Below, in pieces: positions 10,024 to 24,485 of a DNA stretch of 64,000 nt (positions within the stretch are counted from its first letter, which is position 1; the number at the start of each line of letters is the position of its first letter). Under the pieces are notes generated by a model. The model worked only from the letters and a program-made list of their open reading frames with translations. It ran no database searches and was not told the DNA's origin. The position numbers were made by a program, and so were the translations under genes. The DNA lies in NCBI GenBank assembly GCA_021613335.1, contig JAJTWR010000448.1, positions 622,501 through 686,500 on the forward strand, read 5' to 3'. The DNA comes from Whitmania pigra. Taxonomy: Eukaryota; Annelida; Clitellata; Hirudinida; Haemopidae.

Positions 10024-13000
10024 CTAATTAATATGTATAATATATGTGTAGGCATATAAATATATACATATATATATAATGAATATATTCAACATCCAAA
10101 TATACAAATTGGGTTCTTGCTCCCCTTTAGTCATGTCTTTTTTGGTCGCACGCCTGTAGAACAGAATGTAAGCTGTCTGTCTCGATATCCTGTCATCAGG
10201 TGGGCCTGATTGTGAGACTCTGATGATTGGTAATAATAACAAATAAATAAATAATAAAAATATTATCTTGTTTGTGCAATAAATTGATTTAGCAAGCATT
10301 TGTGTCATTCAGATTCCAAACTACGAAGCCCTGGAAACAAGAGCATGGTTTCTGCTTGAGCAACAATCAAGTGTGAAAATAATTCCTTTTATAAATAATA
10401 TAAAATTCAACTACGATCGATTTAGAGCTCAAAATATTTATTTGTAAATAAAGACAAAGTTGCAGACCGATTATGAATTTTAGTGTTTACTGATACTTTC
10501 CATCCATCCAATCATCCTCCATCTGTCCATCCATCCATCAACCCATCCTCCATCTGTCCATCCATTCATCCATCAACCTCTCATCATTGTAGTGATACCA
10601 AGTTTCATCCTTGTTCATGACTGTGGCAGTGAAGTGACCGTAGGAAACCGTTGAACCATGGTGACTAGAGACAGCAAACAAATTGAATTTGTGTTCTACT
10701 CTATTGATTTCTGAAATGAAATGATACTCTGTATCAGTTATTGTTTGAAATGTTGTTACATTTTTTGTTTAAATAACAAGGATACTAATAATCATGAACT
10801 AGTAAGTGAGGTGATTAAAAATTTATTCATTTATTTGATTGACAATATTTGATTCAATATTTATTATTAGTTACATTATTATCTTGTTACTTACAACATT
10901 AAAAATCAATTAAAACCAAAAAATTAGAAATTAAAAGAAGCAATTTTCAAAAAATGAAAACTGGACAATTGCGTAACACACTGATAGTCATCGATAGAGG
11001 AAATTGGGTTGCAAATGAATCTTTCAGGCCTGTCCTTAGGTCAAACCTGCTCAAAACTGCATCAAAAAATTATTTTCATAATAATAGTAATCAATTTAAG
11101 TTGTTTATGAATTTTGCATATATATTTGCTTAATAGGTTTTGTTCCTGCATACCACATGTATCGTCTTTGTAACCCAGCCTATCAGGCAGCTCTGAAGGT
11201 CAGACAAGTGATTGGGCTACTACGGCATGTCCACATTTGATTTGGACGGTCAAGGCACTCAAACGATCAGTTACAGTCAATTCAGTAATATTCATCTTAT
11301 ATTATCGTTTGAATATTACATATTTATTATTATTGGAATGATTTTTACATTTTGCAGCTATTTAATTTATTTATCAATCAATTGATTGACTGTCAATCAA
11401 TGACCTTCAATCAAGTGCAGGTGAAAAACTCACGAATAATGAGGTGTGAAGGGAGACTAGTCAACCTTGAAGCCATTTTACCGGTTGTCACCATCTGACA
11501 CATGGAACAAAGCTGATGGAAATATTAATTTCAAATGTCAAAAAATGCATTGAAGTTGTGCTTCATTCAAATAGTAATTCATTCATTCTTATGTTATACA
11601 TTTAAATTTTTTTCATTTGTAGTGCCCAATAAAAATAGATGAAAATTATTTTGAAAATTAATTATTTTGATGGCTGGCTTGTTGGCCCAGAGGGTTGCGT
11701 GCATGAAAGCAATGGTAGTCACGTCATGTTTGCAACCCAGCTGTCACTGCCAGGGAGTGCCCTCAGATAGGGGCACTATATAAATGGAGGATTGTTAATC
11801 GAATGAATGCCCTGACATCCTATTCCGTTACATAAGGCACTCACAAAATTGGCTAAATACAAATAACAAATGCAAAATGTAAACCATTTCTCCTTTATCA
11901 TCTTTGAACTTCAAATATTTATCTTTAAAGGTGCTTTCTGTGTTCTAAAAATATAATTGTGTATTGTTACATAAATTAAATAGCTACTTTTTGTTGAACA
12001 TAATGACATCGCCATTAATTATTAATATAAAGTACAATTTTTGAAATTATTCGTGATAATAAAATACATCAATTTCAAAAAAATAATTGTTTGTTTTAAT
12101 TTGACAAAATTTGACAGAAATAGGTCTAATGACAAAAATTACCCTGAAATACTGATTACTTGTAAAAAGAACTAACAATTGGATAATTTGTTTCCAACCT
12201 CATTACAGGGCAATACAAAGGTTTTGATGAGTTCAGTTAAACTCGTTTTATGTCCCTTTAAGCAGTTGTATTCATAATTCGTTTCCATGACGGCAGAAAA
12301 GAGTCCTCAAAATTATAATATTTTGGGAACCAATTAATTTGGCATTGTTAAAATATCATCTTGATGTTCATGTTCAGTAAATAGAAATATTAATATAATG
12401 TTGTTGTTATTATTATTATTATTTAATATTAATATACCAAAATGATATGTAATGCAAAATACTTATACTAAAATAAAATAACTTTCGTCACAGCCAATTT
12501 CAAAGTTTAAATGCTTTATAAAAATTCAACTACCTTTGTAAGCTGAACTCCTAAAATAATAACAAAATCAGATCAAGTAGTTTCTTGTCCAACAATTGGT
12601 AAACTAATGTCAAAAATAATAAATAATAAATAAATAAATTTCTCACAATTTTTCAAAATGGTCATCAATTTCTTTTATCAGGAATACCAGGAAAGAATGG
12701 GCATCTTGTTGTCTGTTGAGAATGTTGCAAATGAATTATTATTAATAATAATTAGTAATAATTAGTATTACGAACAGTTTGCTAAAACAATTTCAATAAT
12801 AAATCTGTTAACGGAATAACTCCAATAACTTGCAAATTAACTCTAGTTAAAAGTAAATTACCTGTAATTTGCAAATCTTTTTGTAACTTTTCTGATCTGA
12901 TTGAGAAATCTTGATGGTTCGACAAGACGAGACGTTTCTGAACCCATGTCCTCCAGAAGATTCTTGAAAACTTTATTATTATTAAATAATTATAAAATAT

Positions 13001-14190
13001 GTATCTTTAAAACTTAACTATTACATAATTATAAAATACTTCTTTTGTACTTTGCTGTGGATCAAAGTTAGCTTCTACATTATTGAGATGTTATAAATAC
13101 TATAAAGAATGAAGTGCTGTTTACATCACAAGCATCGTAAGGAATGATAAGTTGTTTAATGATTAAAATTGCAAATCCATGAAAACAAGGAAATGCAAGT
13201 TTCAATGTTATGTTATATTATAATATTATATATATTATATTATATATTATAATATTATGTTATATTATAATATTATATATATATATATTATATTACTTTT
13301 TACGAACTCAGACGTTGAATCTGACACTTCCATGCTTCTTATTTCATCGATTGCAAACAGACACTGAACGATGGAGTTTATGTAGCACTGCAAAGGTGAA
13401 TTGAAGTGCATTCAAACGCAAAATTCGTAATGCAACCACTGCGTATCACTTACATCGCTTCCATAATTCCTGATACCCTGAATAAAATAAAATAAAATAT
13501 TTGCATATTCACAAAAACAGCACTGGTGATGAGACATTGATTAAACATTCGTGACCTTAATTAGTTAGCACCAAATTACATGATTAAATGAAACATTATT
13601 ATTTCTATCAACAATAAATTTACGAATTGAAAAATTAATTTGGCTATTTAATTAGTCTACCTAATAGGAAACATTTTTAATGCATACAAATATCTAAAAT
13701 AAATAAGTTACAATAAAAATGATAAAATTGATTTTGAAGTGATTTTTGAAACAGTAAGAACAAAATGTTAAAAGGAATCTTTACCAACGAGTGACTCCGC
13801 AACCTCCGACCTCTGCTTCCGTCTGACCTCGACTGCCTTCCTTCGACAACTTTGGCCGAGTGAGGAGATGATTTTGGGTCCTGATAAATTGAAAAAAATG
13901 ATCCGCCTTCTTAAGCCAGACACAGGATTGATGCGTTGGAGTTTAAGAGCATTTGAAAATGTTAAGTTTATAATATTATTATTAGTTAAAAGGATGGCAT
14001 TACCATGTTATGAAATCCTGAGTTAATAGGTAAAATTTAATCATCACTTAACATCAAAACTGCTTTTAAGATTTAATAATAAGTAATTGACAAGCCTTGA
14101 AAATAATAATTATAATTATTAGTTTTATCTTATTATTATTATCTGATGCTACGCACATGGCACTTTATAAATTAATTACTATTATTATTA

Positions 14191-14221
<31 letters not shown>

Positions 14222-14419
14222 TATTATATAAAACTTCAAACATCAAAGGTTCCAAACCTTGGGTCTCGATGAATGAGGTGCTTTCTCAAAGGAAGTCGAC
14301 GAACTGTCTCGAGGTGATGTCAGGAGTGGATGGTGTAGTTTTACATTTTGAGATTCATTCAGTAGGACATGTCCCTTATTTAGTTCACAGGCATTTGCGG
14401 TGAAAATAATAAGTTGCAT
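10024..14419 (-). CDS. USP-family ubiquitin-specific protease-like protein B
   Basis: Thirteen minus-strand exons join in frame: 14258-14419, 13785-13880, 13454-13477, 13297-13387, 12862-12970, 12647-12712, 12534-12550, 12199-12305, 11885-11944, 11434-11512, 10982-11056, 10578-10698 and 10024-10189 (about 390 aa). USP landmarks: GIRNYGSDCYINSIVQCL with catalytic Cys95, QQDAHSF (162-168), YNC..GHKTS and LCSMC of a partly eroded zinc ribbon, LIILLSRF, the His box SYGHFTA (His317), WYHYND (Asn333/Asp334) and QTAYILFY. The protein is short for a USP and mostly catalytic core. It is a tandem paralog of the gene at 5026-9141, sharing every intron phase from exon 2 on, including a 24-nt exon encoding the eight residues before the Cys and a 17-nt exon. 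Activity is plausible but not proven; the zinc ribbon lacks one CxxC. The start is the first in-frame ATG and could be further upstream. Confidence 0.75.
10498..10577. repeat. (CCAT)n-like microsatellite
   Basis: Interrupted CCAT/CATC repeats immediately beside the 5' splice site of the penultimate exon of the minus-strand USP gene (donor at 10577). Confidence 0.7.
11135..11275 (+). mobile_element. Degenerate SINE-like segment
   Basis: GCATACC, a B-box-like TTGTAACCCAGCC and AAGGCACTCAAA occur in the same order as in the SINE at 11668-11845. It sits in an intron of the USP-like gene. The A-box region is not recognisable. Confidence 0.35.
11668..11845 (+). mobile_element. tRNA-derived SINE copy
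   Basis: TTGGCCCAGAGGGTTGCG (A-box-like) is followed by TTTGCAACCCAGC (B-box-like, about 11728-11740), then GCCCTCAGATAGGGGCACTA and TATAAATGG. The order and motifs match the better preserved copy at 50727-50912. It lies in an intron of the USP-like gene on the opposite strand. Confidence 0.6.
13205..13295. repeat. AT palindromic microsatellite
   Basis: Runs of TTATAATATTATATA form overlapping perfect palindromes in an intron, next to the 5' splice site at 13296. Strong cruciform or hairpin potential is evident from the sequence. Confidence 0.7.
14140..14228 (+). repeat. SINE 3' tail with (ATT)n run
   Basis: CTGATGCTACGCACATGGCA and the TTTATAAATTA that follows match the 3' tail of the local SINE and lead into an (ATT)n array. 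Confidence 0.5.
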
Positions 14420-15685
14420 ACTTGTTTTAATTACATCGTGTTTTAAATAACGGATAATTTTAATTAATGCAATTCAAACTTTTATTTCACCGTTAAGAAG
14501 TGCAAGAATGTATGACGTACCAGGTGGTGATTCGCCTTAAGAAAATTGCCAATGTAAAACAAAATTATTAATTAGCTTAGATTAATCAAATAAAGACAAG
14601 TGAATTAATTCAAACAAATAACCTAACAAATTAATAAATAATCACAGTCATTAGAAAATAAAGCTTATAAGAATTTCAAGAAAAAATATGTAAAGATACC
14701 TTAAAAGGTCCACTTTTTGTTACCCTTTTGTTTTGGACATACATCTCTTCATTTCAAACATCTTTAAAAATTATTTAAAAACAAATTTGTATTCAAAGCA
14801 GACGACAAGCGAAACGAGATTATTCGGTGTATTGTTCAGACATGTTTTATTAAAACAACTTTTGCAATATTTTAATTAGTTAGCTTTCTACTGTAGTCAT
14901 TAAATATTGAACAAATTACCGAAGTAAGAACAAATCTAGCCACGTCAGCTCGATTGTAGGATTCAGTCTGACTAAGAATTAATAAGTCAAAAACAAGTCT
15001 ATCTACATCATAACTAATAAAGACCATGAATTTGTTACATGTAAACATTTGAGCCGAACGATTCGTCAGCTATGCTAAATAACGGAAATTCCGCTGATGT
15101 TTACTTTCACTTGGAGAGTTTTCGGCGCCAAAATGGAATTCTATTTTAAAGTGTGTTACAGCATTTGAATTTATTTTTTATTTGATTTTTGTAACAAATT
15201 AAAGTTAATATTTTGCAGTAAAATAAAAAAAACAAAAAAAGCTTTAACTAAATGCTTAAAATGCTAAAAAATATATATGCTTTAACGAACATTAGTAACA
15301 ATTTTTAACCTCAAAATTTTAACCTGAAATTTGCGCATAATTACTGAGACGATTTTTTGTTATTAAAACCAATTTTCTTGTTATATAATGGTTTTATTGG
15401 TTAACTTTTCAGTAGTTTTTAAATATTTCCGTTAAAACACTTTAAATATAAAATTATCATTTAGAGCAAAAATATTTTTAAATTAATATGCAAATAGTTA
15501 AAATTGGTTTCAATTGCTAGAGCAATAAATTTATAAAATTACAAATATTGAGGATCTTTTATCACGTTGTAAACAACATTCGTACGTCGAGGATTGAGGC
15601 GCCGCTTTTCTTAATCTTTGCACTCGGATAAACAGTAAAAAATTAAATAAATAAAGAACACAAAAATTAATTTGACAATTCGAAA
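14420..15685. promoter_or_regulatory. Head-to-head intergenic region (USP-like / SFSWAP)
   Basis: About 1.27 kb separates the start of the minus-strand USP gene from the plus-strand SFSWAP start. It contains a near-perfect palindromic E2F-type site (TTTTCGGCGCCAAAA, 15119-15133) in otherwise AT-rich DNA. I see no coding exon. A shared or bidirectional promoter is possible but inferred from gene orientation only. Confidence 0.45.
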
Positions 15686-18600
15686 ATGCTGAAAACACGC
15701 TTCCAGAAGGATCCTCCGAAGGAGGACCAGTTCAAAGATCTGTTGGTGTTCGGATACAGCTCCAAGCTCTTCAGGGACGATGAAAAAGCCATCGAGATCG
15801 ATCGAGGCAGGCACCTCATCCCGTGGATGGGAGACGATACTCTCCTAATCGATAGGTAAGTGATTTGCTGCATCTTGACTTTGACATGCTTTTTTAGCTG
15901 ATTCTATTTAGAAATATATATTATGTACCTGCAAGAGCTAATTAAGACTTTAATTTCTGTAATAAGGTGCATTATTACGTCATTTGACACTTAATTGTAA
16001 TGATCTCAATTTCGTTGCAGGTACGACGGCAGGGGACACCTCGACGACGTCAGACTGTTCACTTCTGACAGCATCTTCGAGTCAATCGTGACTGAGGAGG
16101 AGAAGGCCAGAGAGAAGGAATTGGACGAGGAGAGGTACATGGATTTGTACATCGACGTGGAACAGAAGCTCCTGAATGAAGGTTTGTAATTAGTTGTGTA
16201 CTTTTCAAGCTAATAGGTTTATTAACAGGTTATCAGGCTAAAATGGGCTGATTAATTCTTGTGGTTATCATTTGGAACTTTGGTTAGCTAAGCAGAAAGT
16301 CATTGTTACAGGCAGTCAATGGCAGATAAGAAACAATGATGTCTGTAAATTTGTCATTTTCTTAATTAAATTTTATTTAGTGGGATTACAAATTAATCTC
16401 TAGTTTTTTAAGAAATCATAAGTTAAGCTAATATTCATTATTTGACATTCATGCCTTGTCTTTCTTTCTCCAGAGGAAGAGATGAAAAGAGCTAAAGAGT
16501 CGGAGATCAGGTACGGAGCAGTCAGCTTCCAGTACGATGATGATGACGATGACGGTCAGGAGCCAGAAGATGAAGCCAAGCAACAAGATGCAGGTTTGTT
16601 CGAGCACTTTTCCTCATTTTTTCTTTTGTTTTTCAGAGCTTAGTTTATTTGAATTTAAACAATTCCATTAAATATCTTTCTTCTCTCTTAAACTCAGATG
16701 GAAAACATGACGATTGCAATGATGAATTCGAAGCATTTGTTCCCCACGAGGGACTTAACCTCCCGCCGGGCATGATCACGGTAAGGATTCGCTCTTCTTT
16801 CTATCGACTTTGATTAACCCATACCCTCAGCCAGAGTCCGTTGTAGGCCGGCAGAGCCCGACACCAATGCCTTCATTTCAACAGCACGGACGCTCTGCCC
16901 GCTAGCACGTTGATTTTTTAAAAAAAATTCGCTAACGAGATTTTTACTCAGAGTGGAAAGAAGACATTACCACGTCCGGACTCACACGTCGGATTCCTGA
17001 TTATCTTCTGTTCGTTTCAGCTTTCCCCGGAGACTTTTAAACCGAGGATAAGAGGAGCCGCTTAAGGCTCAAAAATGTTTCTTTTTTTGCAATGTCTTTG
17101 AATTTTTTTGGCCCTCATTCTCACGTGAACGAGACACGACAGAGCAAGTTCTTTTCGACAAGTAACTTGAAAGAAATGATTTCATGATTGCCTACTTAAT
17201 TATTCATGAACGATTTCAACTAATTATCACCGTCGACATTCGCCGACTGCATCCTAACGCGTTTCTACCTTTCTATTCGACAGCCTCGAACGATGAAGCA
17301 CCACAAGATCATAGAGAAGACCGCCTTGTTCATCTCGAAGCAGACCCTTCAGATGGAAATTCTCGTCAAGACCAGACAGAAGGACAACCCTGCCTTCAAC
17401 TTCCTGAACTTCGACGATCCTCTCTATGCCTACTACAAGCACATGTTGGCAGAAATGAAGCAGGGAAGGTACATTCCTCAGTTGGACAAACAGGAGGAAG
17501 ACGTCAAGAAGGAAGAGCCACAGCATGTGGAGATCCAGATCTCGTCGCAGGTGAGCGATTGTTAACTTCATTGTTGTTATCGTTACTGTTTAAGCTTTCT
17601 AATGTCGAATGAAGTTGTTGTTATAATTAGAAAGATTATTATTTATATGTATAATTATTATCGATGAATCATATATTTGCATGCATTATGCTAACACATG
17701 CATATCATCTTCTTCATCAGGAGTTCCTCAAGTCAGTAGAAGAGAAACTACCTCCGAGGCTCGTCAGGGACACGTGCTATGACAAACTTCTCAACAACCT
17801 GAGGAAACACATCCCCGTTCAGCCACCACCTCCACCTGTCGAGATGCCCAAGGAGGCGACTCCTCCTTCGCCGCAAGAAACCATCGTCGTCGAACCTCCG
17901 TCCGTCGTGAACGACGCCGACAAGTCTGCCATCGTTCCTCCACCACCGGACAAAAAGTTCCTCATAGACAAAATGGCCGCCTACGTCTCCAGGAACGGAC
18001 CCGACTTCGAAGTGGTTGTGAAGATGAAGAACGACCCGCGGTTCGACTTCATAGCAGAGGGTCACGTCTGGAACAACTACTACAAGATGAGGAAGGCCAT
18101 ACTCGAAAAGGTTAGGGTTTGATTTCTTCATTATCATCTGAATGACCATATAACCTTTAAGTTAACCATTATTATTATTATCATTATTATTATTATTAAT
18201 GCTATTATTCTCACTGTAATAGTAGCCAAATAGATTTTTCATTATTAGCAATAGCAGAGTACTAATATAATAATGAAGTATTTAAGTTAGCTATTGTTAT
18301 TATCACTACCATAGTAGTAGTTATTATTATTATCATAAAATTAATTAACTGATAATTTTCGTCATCGTATTAAACGGCATCACCATCGATTCTTCTTATT
18401 TTCCTCACAGGAGAAGAAACCAACCTCAACGGCAAACGTCGTCCGATCTGCCGAAAAGTCGCCCGAAAAGACGAAGGTCGCGAAGCCGGAGTTGAAGAGC
18501 ATCTGCTTCAGCATCAAGACCAAGGAGGCCACGGAGAAGGTTCACGTGCAGAACATCCTCGGAGAGGAGGAGGCAGGAGGTTTGTTCGTGTTTTCTTGCT

Positions 18601-20124
18601 GCATTAACATAATTTATCAATTATGCATGATTATTATATTAGTTTCAGTATTGTTATGTAGTATTAGGCTTGTTATTACTTGACATGTCGTGCATTGATG
18701 CAGTGTACAAAGATGGCGAATTCGACTTCGAAGAACAGTCGGCCGTCGATCCGTGCCATCAGTCGTTCTTTGACATTCAGATTAGTGGCGCGAGGGAACA
18801 TCAACCTATGATCCAAGGTTGTTTGACCCCAATGGACGCCTTCTACCTCTTCTGTCTATCAATTATGCCATTAGGACATATTATATTGAGTTGAATTTTT
18901 GAATGGTTTTGTTTCTCAAATAATTCATGCAAAACATAAAACAACTTTTGCTTATTGATTTCAGCTCTGCCCGTTCAAGCGCCAGTCTTGCCGATCAACA
19001 ATGGCGATTCGTCTGCCAAGAACAAAAGGTCACACTCTCCTGACCCTGTGACCTTACACAAAAAACAAAAATCAGCCTCCAGATCTCCTGAATGTGTCCC
19101 TAAGCCTTTGTTACCTGAAGACGCCCCTAAATATGAGATCCCAATCTATGGCCCCAAAACCCACTTGACAGTCTTCGTACCCAAGCCGCCATCCCCAGTT
19201 TATGGCCCCGAATTACCACCGAAAGAATATCTCGACAAACTGGTCTCCCAAGGCACCGAGCTCCAGCAAACAAATTCAAAGCTCCCTCCTCGTGATGCCG
19301 GCCAATCGGGTGCGAGGGGCTCGCTGACCAACGGACTCGCAGATAGGTCGGGTCGTTCGAGGGAACCAAGTTCGAGACGTTCGAGCAGGAGAAGATCGAG
19401 ATCTAGGTCAAGGCGTTCTCGTTCGCGGAGGAGAAGATCACCGGAGAAGAGGAGATCGAGGTCACGAAGAAGGTCAAGGACTCCAGAGAGGAGGAGGAGG
19501 GATCGATCGAAATCCCCGGTCTCTCGCAGGTCTGGTTCGAGGTCGATGAAGAGGTTCAGACTGCCGAGGTCGCCGGAGACCGAGAGAAGGCGTTCTCCCA
19601 GCAGGTCAAAGTCGAGGGAATCCAGGTGAGATTTTTAATTTCACATTCAATGATTTAATTGATTTATTCGTTTGAAGTTTGTATGCAATGTGAAATGTAA
19701 CTAATGATATTAATTATAATGGTAATAATAATAATTTTAATTTTCTGCAGAAGGAAGAGCTCCAAAAAGTTGAAACACCACAAGAGACATCACAAGCACC
19801 ATCATCACAGACGAGATGAAAAGTCCGACAAATTGTGAGATGTCGTTCATCTTTCGCACGATTGTTATTTAACACTTCCAGAAATTGTAATAAATTATTT
19901 AACTACTTGTTGGAAGTTAATTTTTCAATGAATTTGTTTGCATGAAATAAAATGTTTTTAAAGCATTACCTTGTTAGTAAAATAATGCATGTAAACAAGT
20001 GATTTATATATATAAATATTAGTAATTGCAATAGTAATGAAGGAAATAATAATGTCAGATTGAACTTTACAGGGTTGTTCTTGATCTAACCAGCGAGGAT
20101 GTGGTCGACTTGACTGAAGACTGA
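15686..20124 (+). CDS. SFSWAP: SFSWAP, suppressor-of-white-apricot splicing factor
   Basis: Exons: 15686-15855, 16021-16181, 16474-16593, 16698-16780, 17284-17550, 17721-18110, 18411-18579, 18704-18817, 18965-19625, 19751-19834 and 20073-20124 (756 aa). Domains in order: the N-terminal DRY_EERY region ([12 protein letters not shown] at about residues 22-33, then [10 protein letters not shown] and EERYMDLY), SURP1 (about 184-240, [13 protein letters not shown]), a proline-rich linker, SURP2 (about 346-397, [18 protein letters not shown]), and a long RS domain in the 661-nt exon, followed by a His-rich tail. SFSWAP is a nuclear regulator of alternative splicing; in flies it autoregulates through its own introns. 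If the GTGAGA donor at 19835 is not used, the protein ends at a TGA at 19836-19838 (740 aa); if used, the final exon adds 16 residues. The start ATG opens the conserved domain. A poly(A) signal lies at about 19944. Confidence 0.93.
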
Positions 20125-20907
20125 CTGATCATGTGATCTGCAATTTGTTTATCACGGACAAAAATGTATTTTATTATTGTGATTGTTGTTGATATGTTTG
20201 GGGCGTTTGTTGTGTCAAGAAAAAAAGCATTTTTATTAAAATTGAGATTACATGAAAGTAATTAAGTTTTTTCATGACGACATTTGCATTAATAATTCTG
20301 TGTTTTTCATTCATATCGTTTAGCTCGTGCTGAAATGCCGATTTAAAAATTTGTTGCCTTGAGACTGGTTTCTTCTCGTGCTGTTGTTGCTAGTTAAGGG
20401 AGAGTGTGACAAAATCAGTACTGATCAGTTATGATAACTAACAAGTTGTAATAATTGGAAACGAGTTGAACTAATAATGATAATGCATTGTACTCTATTT
20501 TTAAGTTGATGAGGTGCCAGTTTAAGGTGATCGAATTCGTTTACGGTTTCTGGTATTTGGGCGGATTTTATCTGAAAGCTAACATTGGTATTTAGGTGAA
20601 GTTAGGTTTGGATGCCATGGGTTTCTAAGAAATTCTGACCTTTTTGGTGGTTCATGATCAGGAGTCAGTATTACTGGCGGGTAAGAATTTGAGTAAGTGA
20701 ACAGTCGTTGATCAGTTTCAAAATATAGAAGTTATTGTTTGGTTGGTTGAGGATCGACACTAAAGTAATTAAAACTAACGCTGTGATCCTAGTATTGCAA
20801 GACATCAAATGGTATTAAACGCAAAATGGATGTAAAAATGTAACGTGCAGAGCGTGTTATTTATGGTTATAATGTCGTTTGTAATTCTATGCTTGATGTC
20901 ATTTAGG
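20125..20907. other. Noncoding DNA after SFSWAP
   Basis: I see no exon or element. It may hold the longer SFSWAP 3' UTR. Confidence 0.5.
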
Positions 20908-21200
20908 TTATTCTTTTCTTTTAAAGTTGATACTCGAGTAATATGTATTAAATCGTAATATGGCAGATTTTATTTGAACCAATTTTACGTTTCTAACCGT
21001 GACGCAAGCAACGGCATTTCGTTTTTTCGGATTGCCTCGAAGGATGCAGACGACTGTGGTAAGAACACCTTTCTTTATATCCAACTTAGTTAAAGCAACA
21101 GATTGATATTTTGGCATAACCACATCAACGTTCTTAGATCGCCATAGAGCTATAGGAATTGGTAGCTGTTCGAAATCCACAAAATAGATCCAGTTCTGGT
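20908..21200 (-). other. Possible orphan coding exon
   Basis: After an AG at 21201-21202 a frame reads NWIYFVDFEQLP and continues to a stop at 20908 (about 97 codons), with basic residues and coding-like composition (PKYQSVALTKLDIKKG, ILRGNPKKRNAVACVTV). There is no ATG start. No upstream partner exon is apparent on the minus strand, and the next gene runs the other way. It could be the last exon of an overlapping gene or a decayed element. Confidence 0.25.
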
Positions 21201-21344
21201 TTTAGTTTAAACGCAAATGCAGACGGTAATAAGGAATTGCAAAATTATTGCAAGAGTTGCATCATATGAGTAACAAAATGTTTAAAAGCCTGACTTCCAT
21301 TGAAAATGAATAAGTGGTAATTGACATGTGCACCACTAATACAG

Positions 21345-22367
21345 ACGGAACCGAAAACCAAATCTTCAAAAGATAAACAAGAAATCGTACAGCCGAGTTA
21401 TTCCTTCATTAAAAATCCTGCCAAAAGGGCTTTCTTTGAGGGTAAAATGCCAACAGCCACAGCGAGGGCAGACAAGGAAACGAAACGAAAGCAATTCGAA
21501 ATCGTGAAGAGATTGAGAAAAATAAATTTCAACCTTTTCCCAAAAACGTAAAGTCATTCTGAATTCTTCTGTGTACGTATTTAATTATAAGCTAGACATA
21601 TATATGATTTGTGATTTAAATACGTTGAGAAATTAGAGTTAGACAAATTACTTCTAGTTCAGTTATACTATGAAGATATGCATTTCAAGTAATTTTTTTA
21701 GGACAAACATATTCGGTCTAACTAGAAAGAAATCTGCCACAAATAGAGTGGCCTCTCTAGAGTACAGGTTGGAACCCGTAAAAACTAAAACAGGCGAACG
21801 CAAGGCTCCGGCAAAACCCCCACGTATCCACCCGGCACGAGATGTAGGCTCCAGGTGCTCCAGCCATGAGCAAACCCATTTCAACTCTAATAGACAGGAA
21901 TACAACCGGAAAAGGTCAACAATCAACCGCAATCCAGTCGACAGAGTTTTCAACGAATTGAACACCCGCCAAGAAAATGAAAACCTCTCTGGCGATCAGA
22001 TAGCCATTCTCGAGAACTTAATGAAGCTCAACATCGGCTTGATTCCAAGGCCATAGTAAGACATCCGTAAACCTGAACGCTATTTTTTCTACCGAAGATA
22101 TTCATGCGCAATCGCAAATTAATAATTTTAATATAATTTTGCACAACTAAATGTTACGGGATATTATTTTTAATCTTTAAATATAGCAAAAAGCCTTCGG
22201 AACGGCAGCCAGTTAGAAATCTCAAAGAGGAGACGGCGATGTTTTTGAACTCGTCCATTTTGGCTGAAATCGCCAACACTCCGCCGGTCGCTCACTCGTC
22301 TGCTACTGAGCTTTCCAACGGAGCCTTCTGCGCTGACGAAGAAAAGATTTTGCATCAAAGAATTTGA
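21345..22367 (+). CDS. Unrecognised Lys/Arg-rich protein
   Basis: Three exons join in phase: 21345-21547, 21702-22055 and 22187-22367 (at least 245 aa). The first follows an AG, and its upstream partner or start was not found, so the N terminus is missing. Visible features: PSYSFIKNPAKRAFFEGKMP, a basic stretch (ETKRKQFEIVKRLRKINF), TNIFGLTRKKSATNRVASLE, many Arg/Lys/Asn residues, a short helical piece (DQIAILENLMKLNIGL), and an acidic, Ser/Ala-rich C terminus. No domain is recognised. It lies tail-to-tail with ALKBH6 (320 bp between stops). Correct splice phases and a GC content above flanking DNA support it being real. Confidence 0.6.
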
Positions 22368-22687
22368 ATCGGAGATTTGATTTGCCGAAACAGCATTTTT
22401 AATTTACTCCGTTTGCACCCAGGATCGGTTTTATCTTAGCATTAGGTTGTTTGTCAAGTTTCCCAAAGTACCTAATTTTGTTTTGTTGTGTAGTACTTCA
22501 TTAATATAATGGCCAACATTCACTTATATGACTTAATCTGCTAAGACATTGAAGTTTGAGAAAAAAACTGTTTTGTCTTTGTGGATCATTTTTCGTATTA
22601 TATTGTGAATTGTTAATCTCTTACAAAATGATGATGATGTAGCCCTAACAACCACAAGTGTCAATGCCTGGCACAATTTGAAATTGT

Positions 22688-24485
<1,798 letters not shown>

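Noticed and set aside
17254..18149. Minus-strand frames of 105 and 133 codons
   Set aside because: They are antisense shadows of SFSWAP exons 5 and 6, whose SURP domains are clearly encoded on the plus strand.
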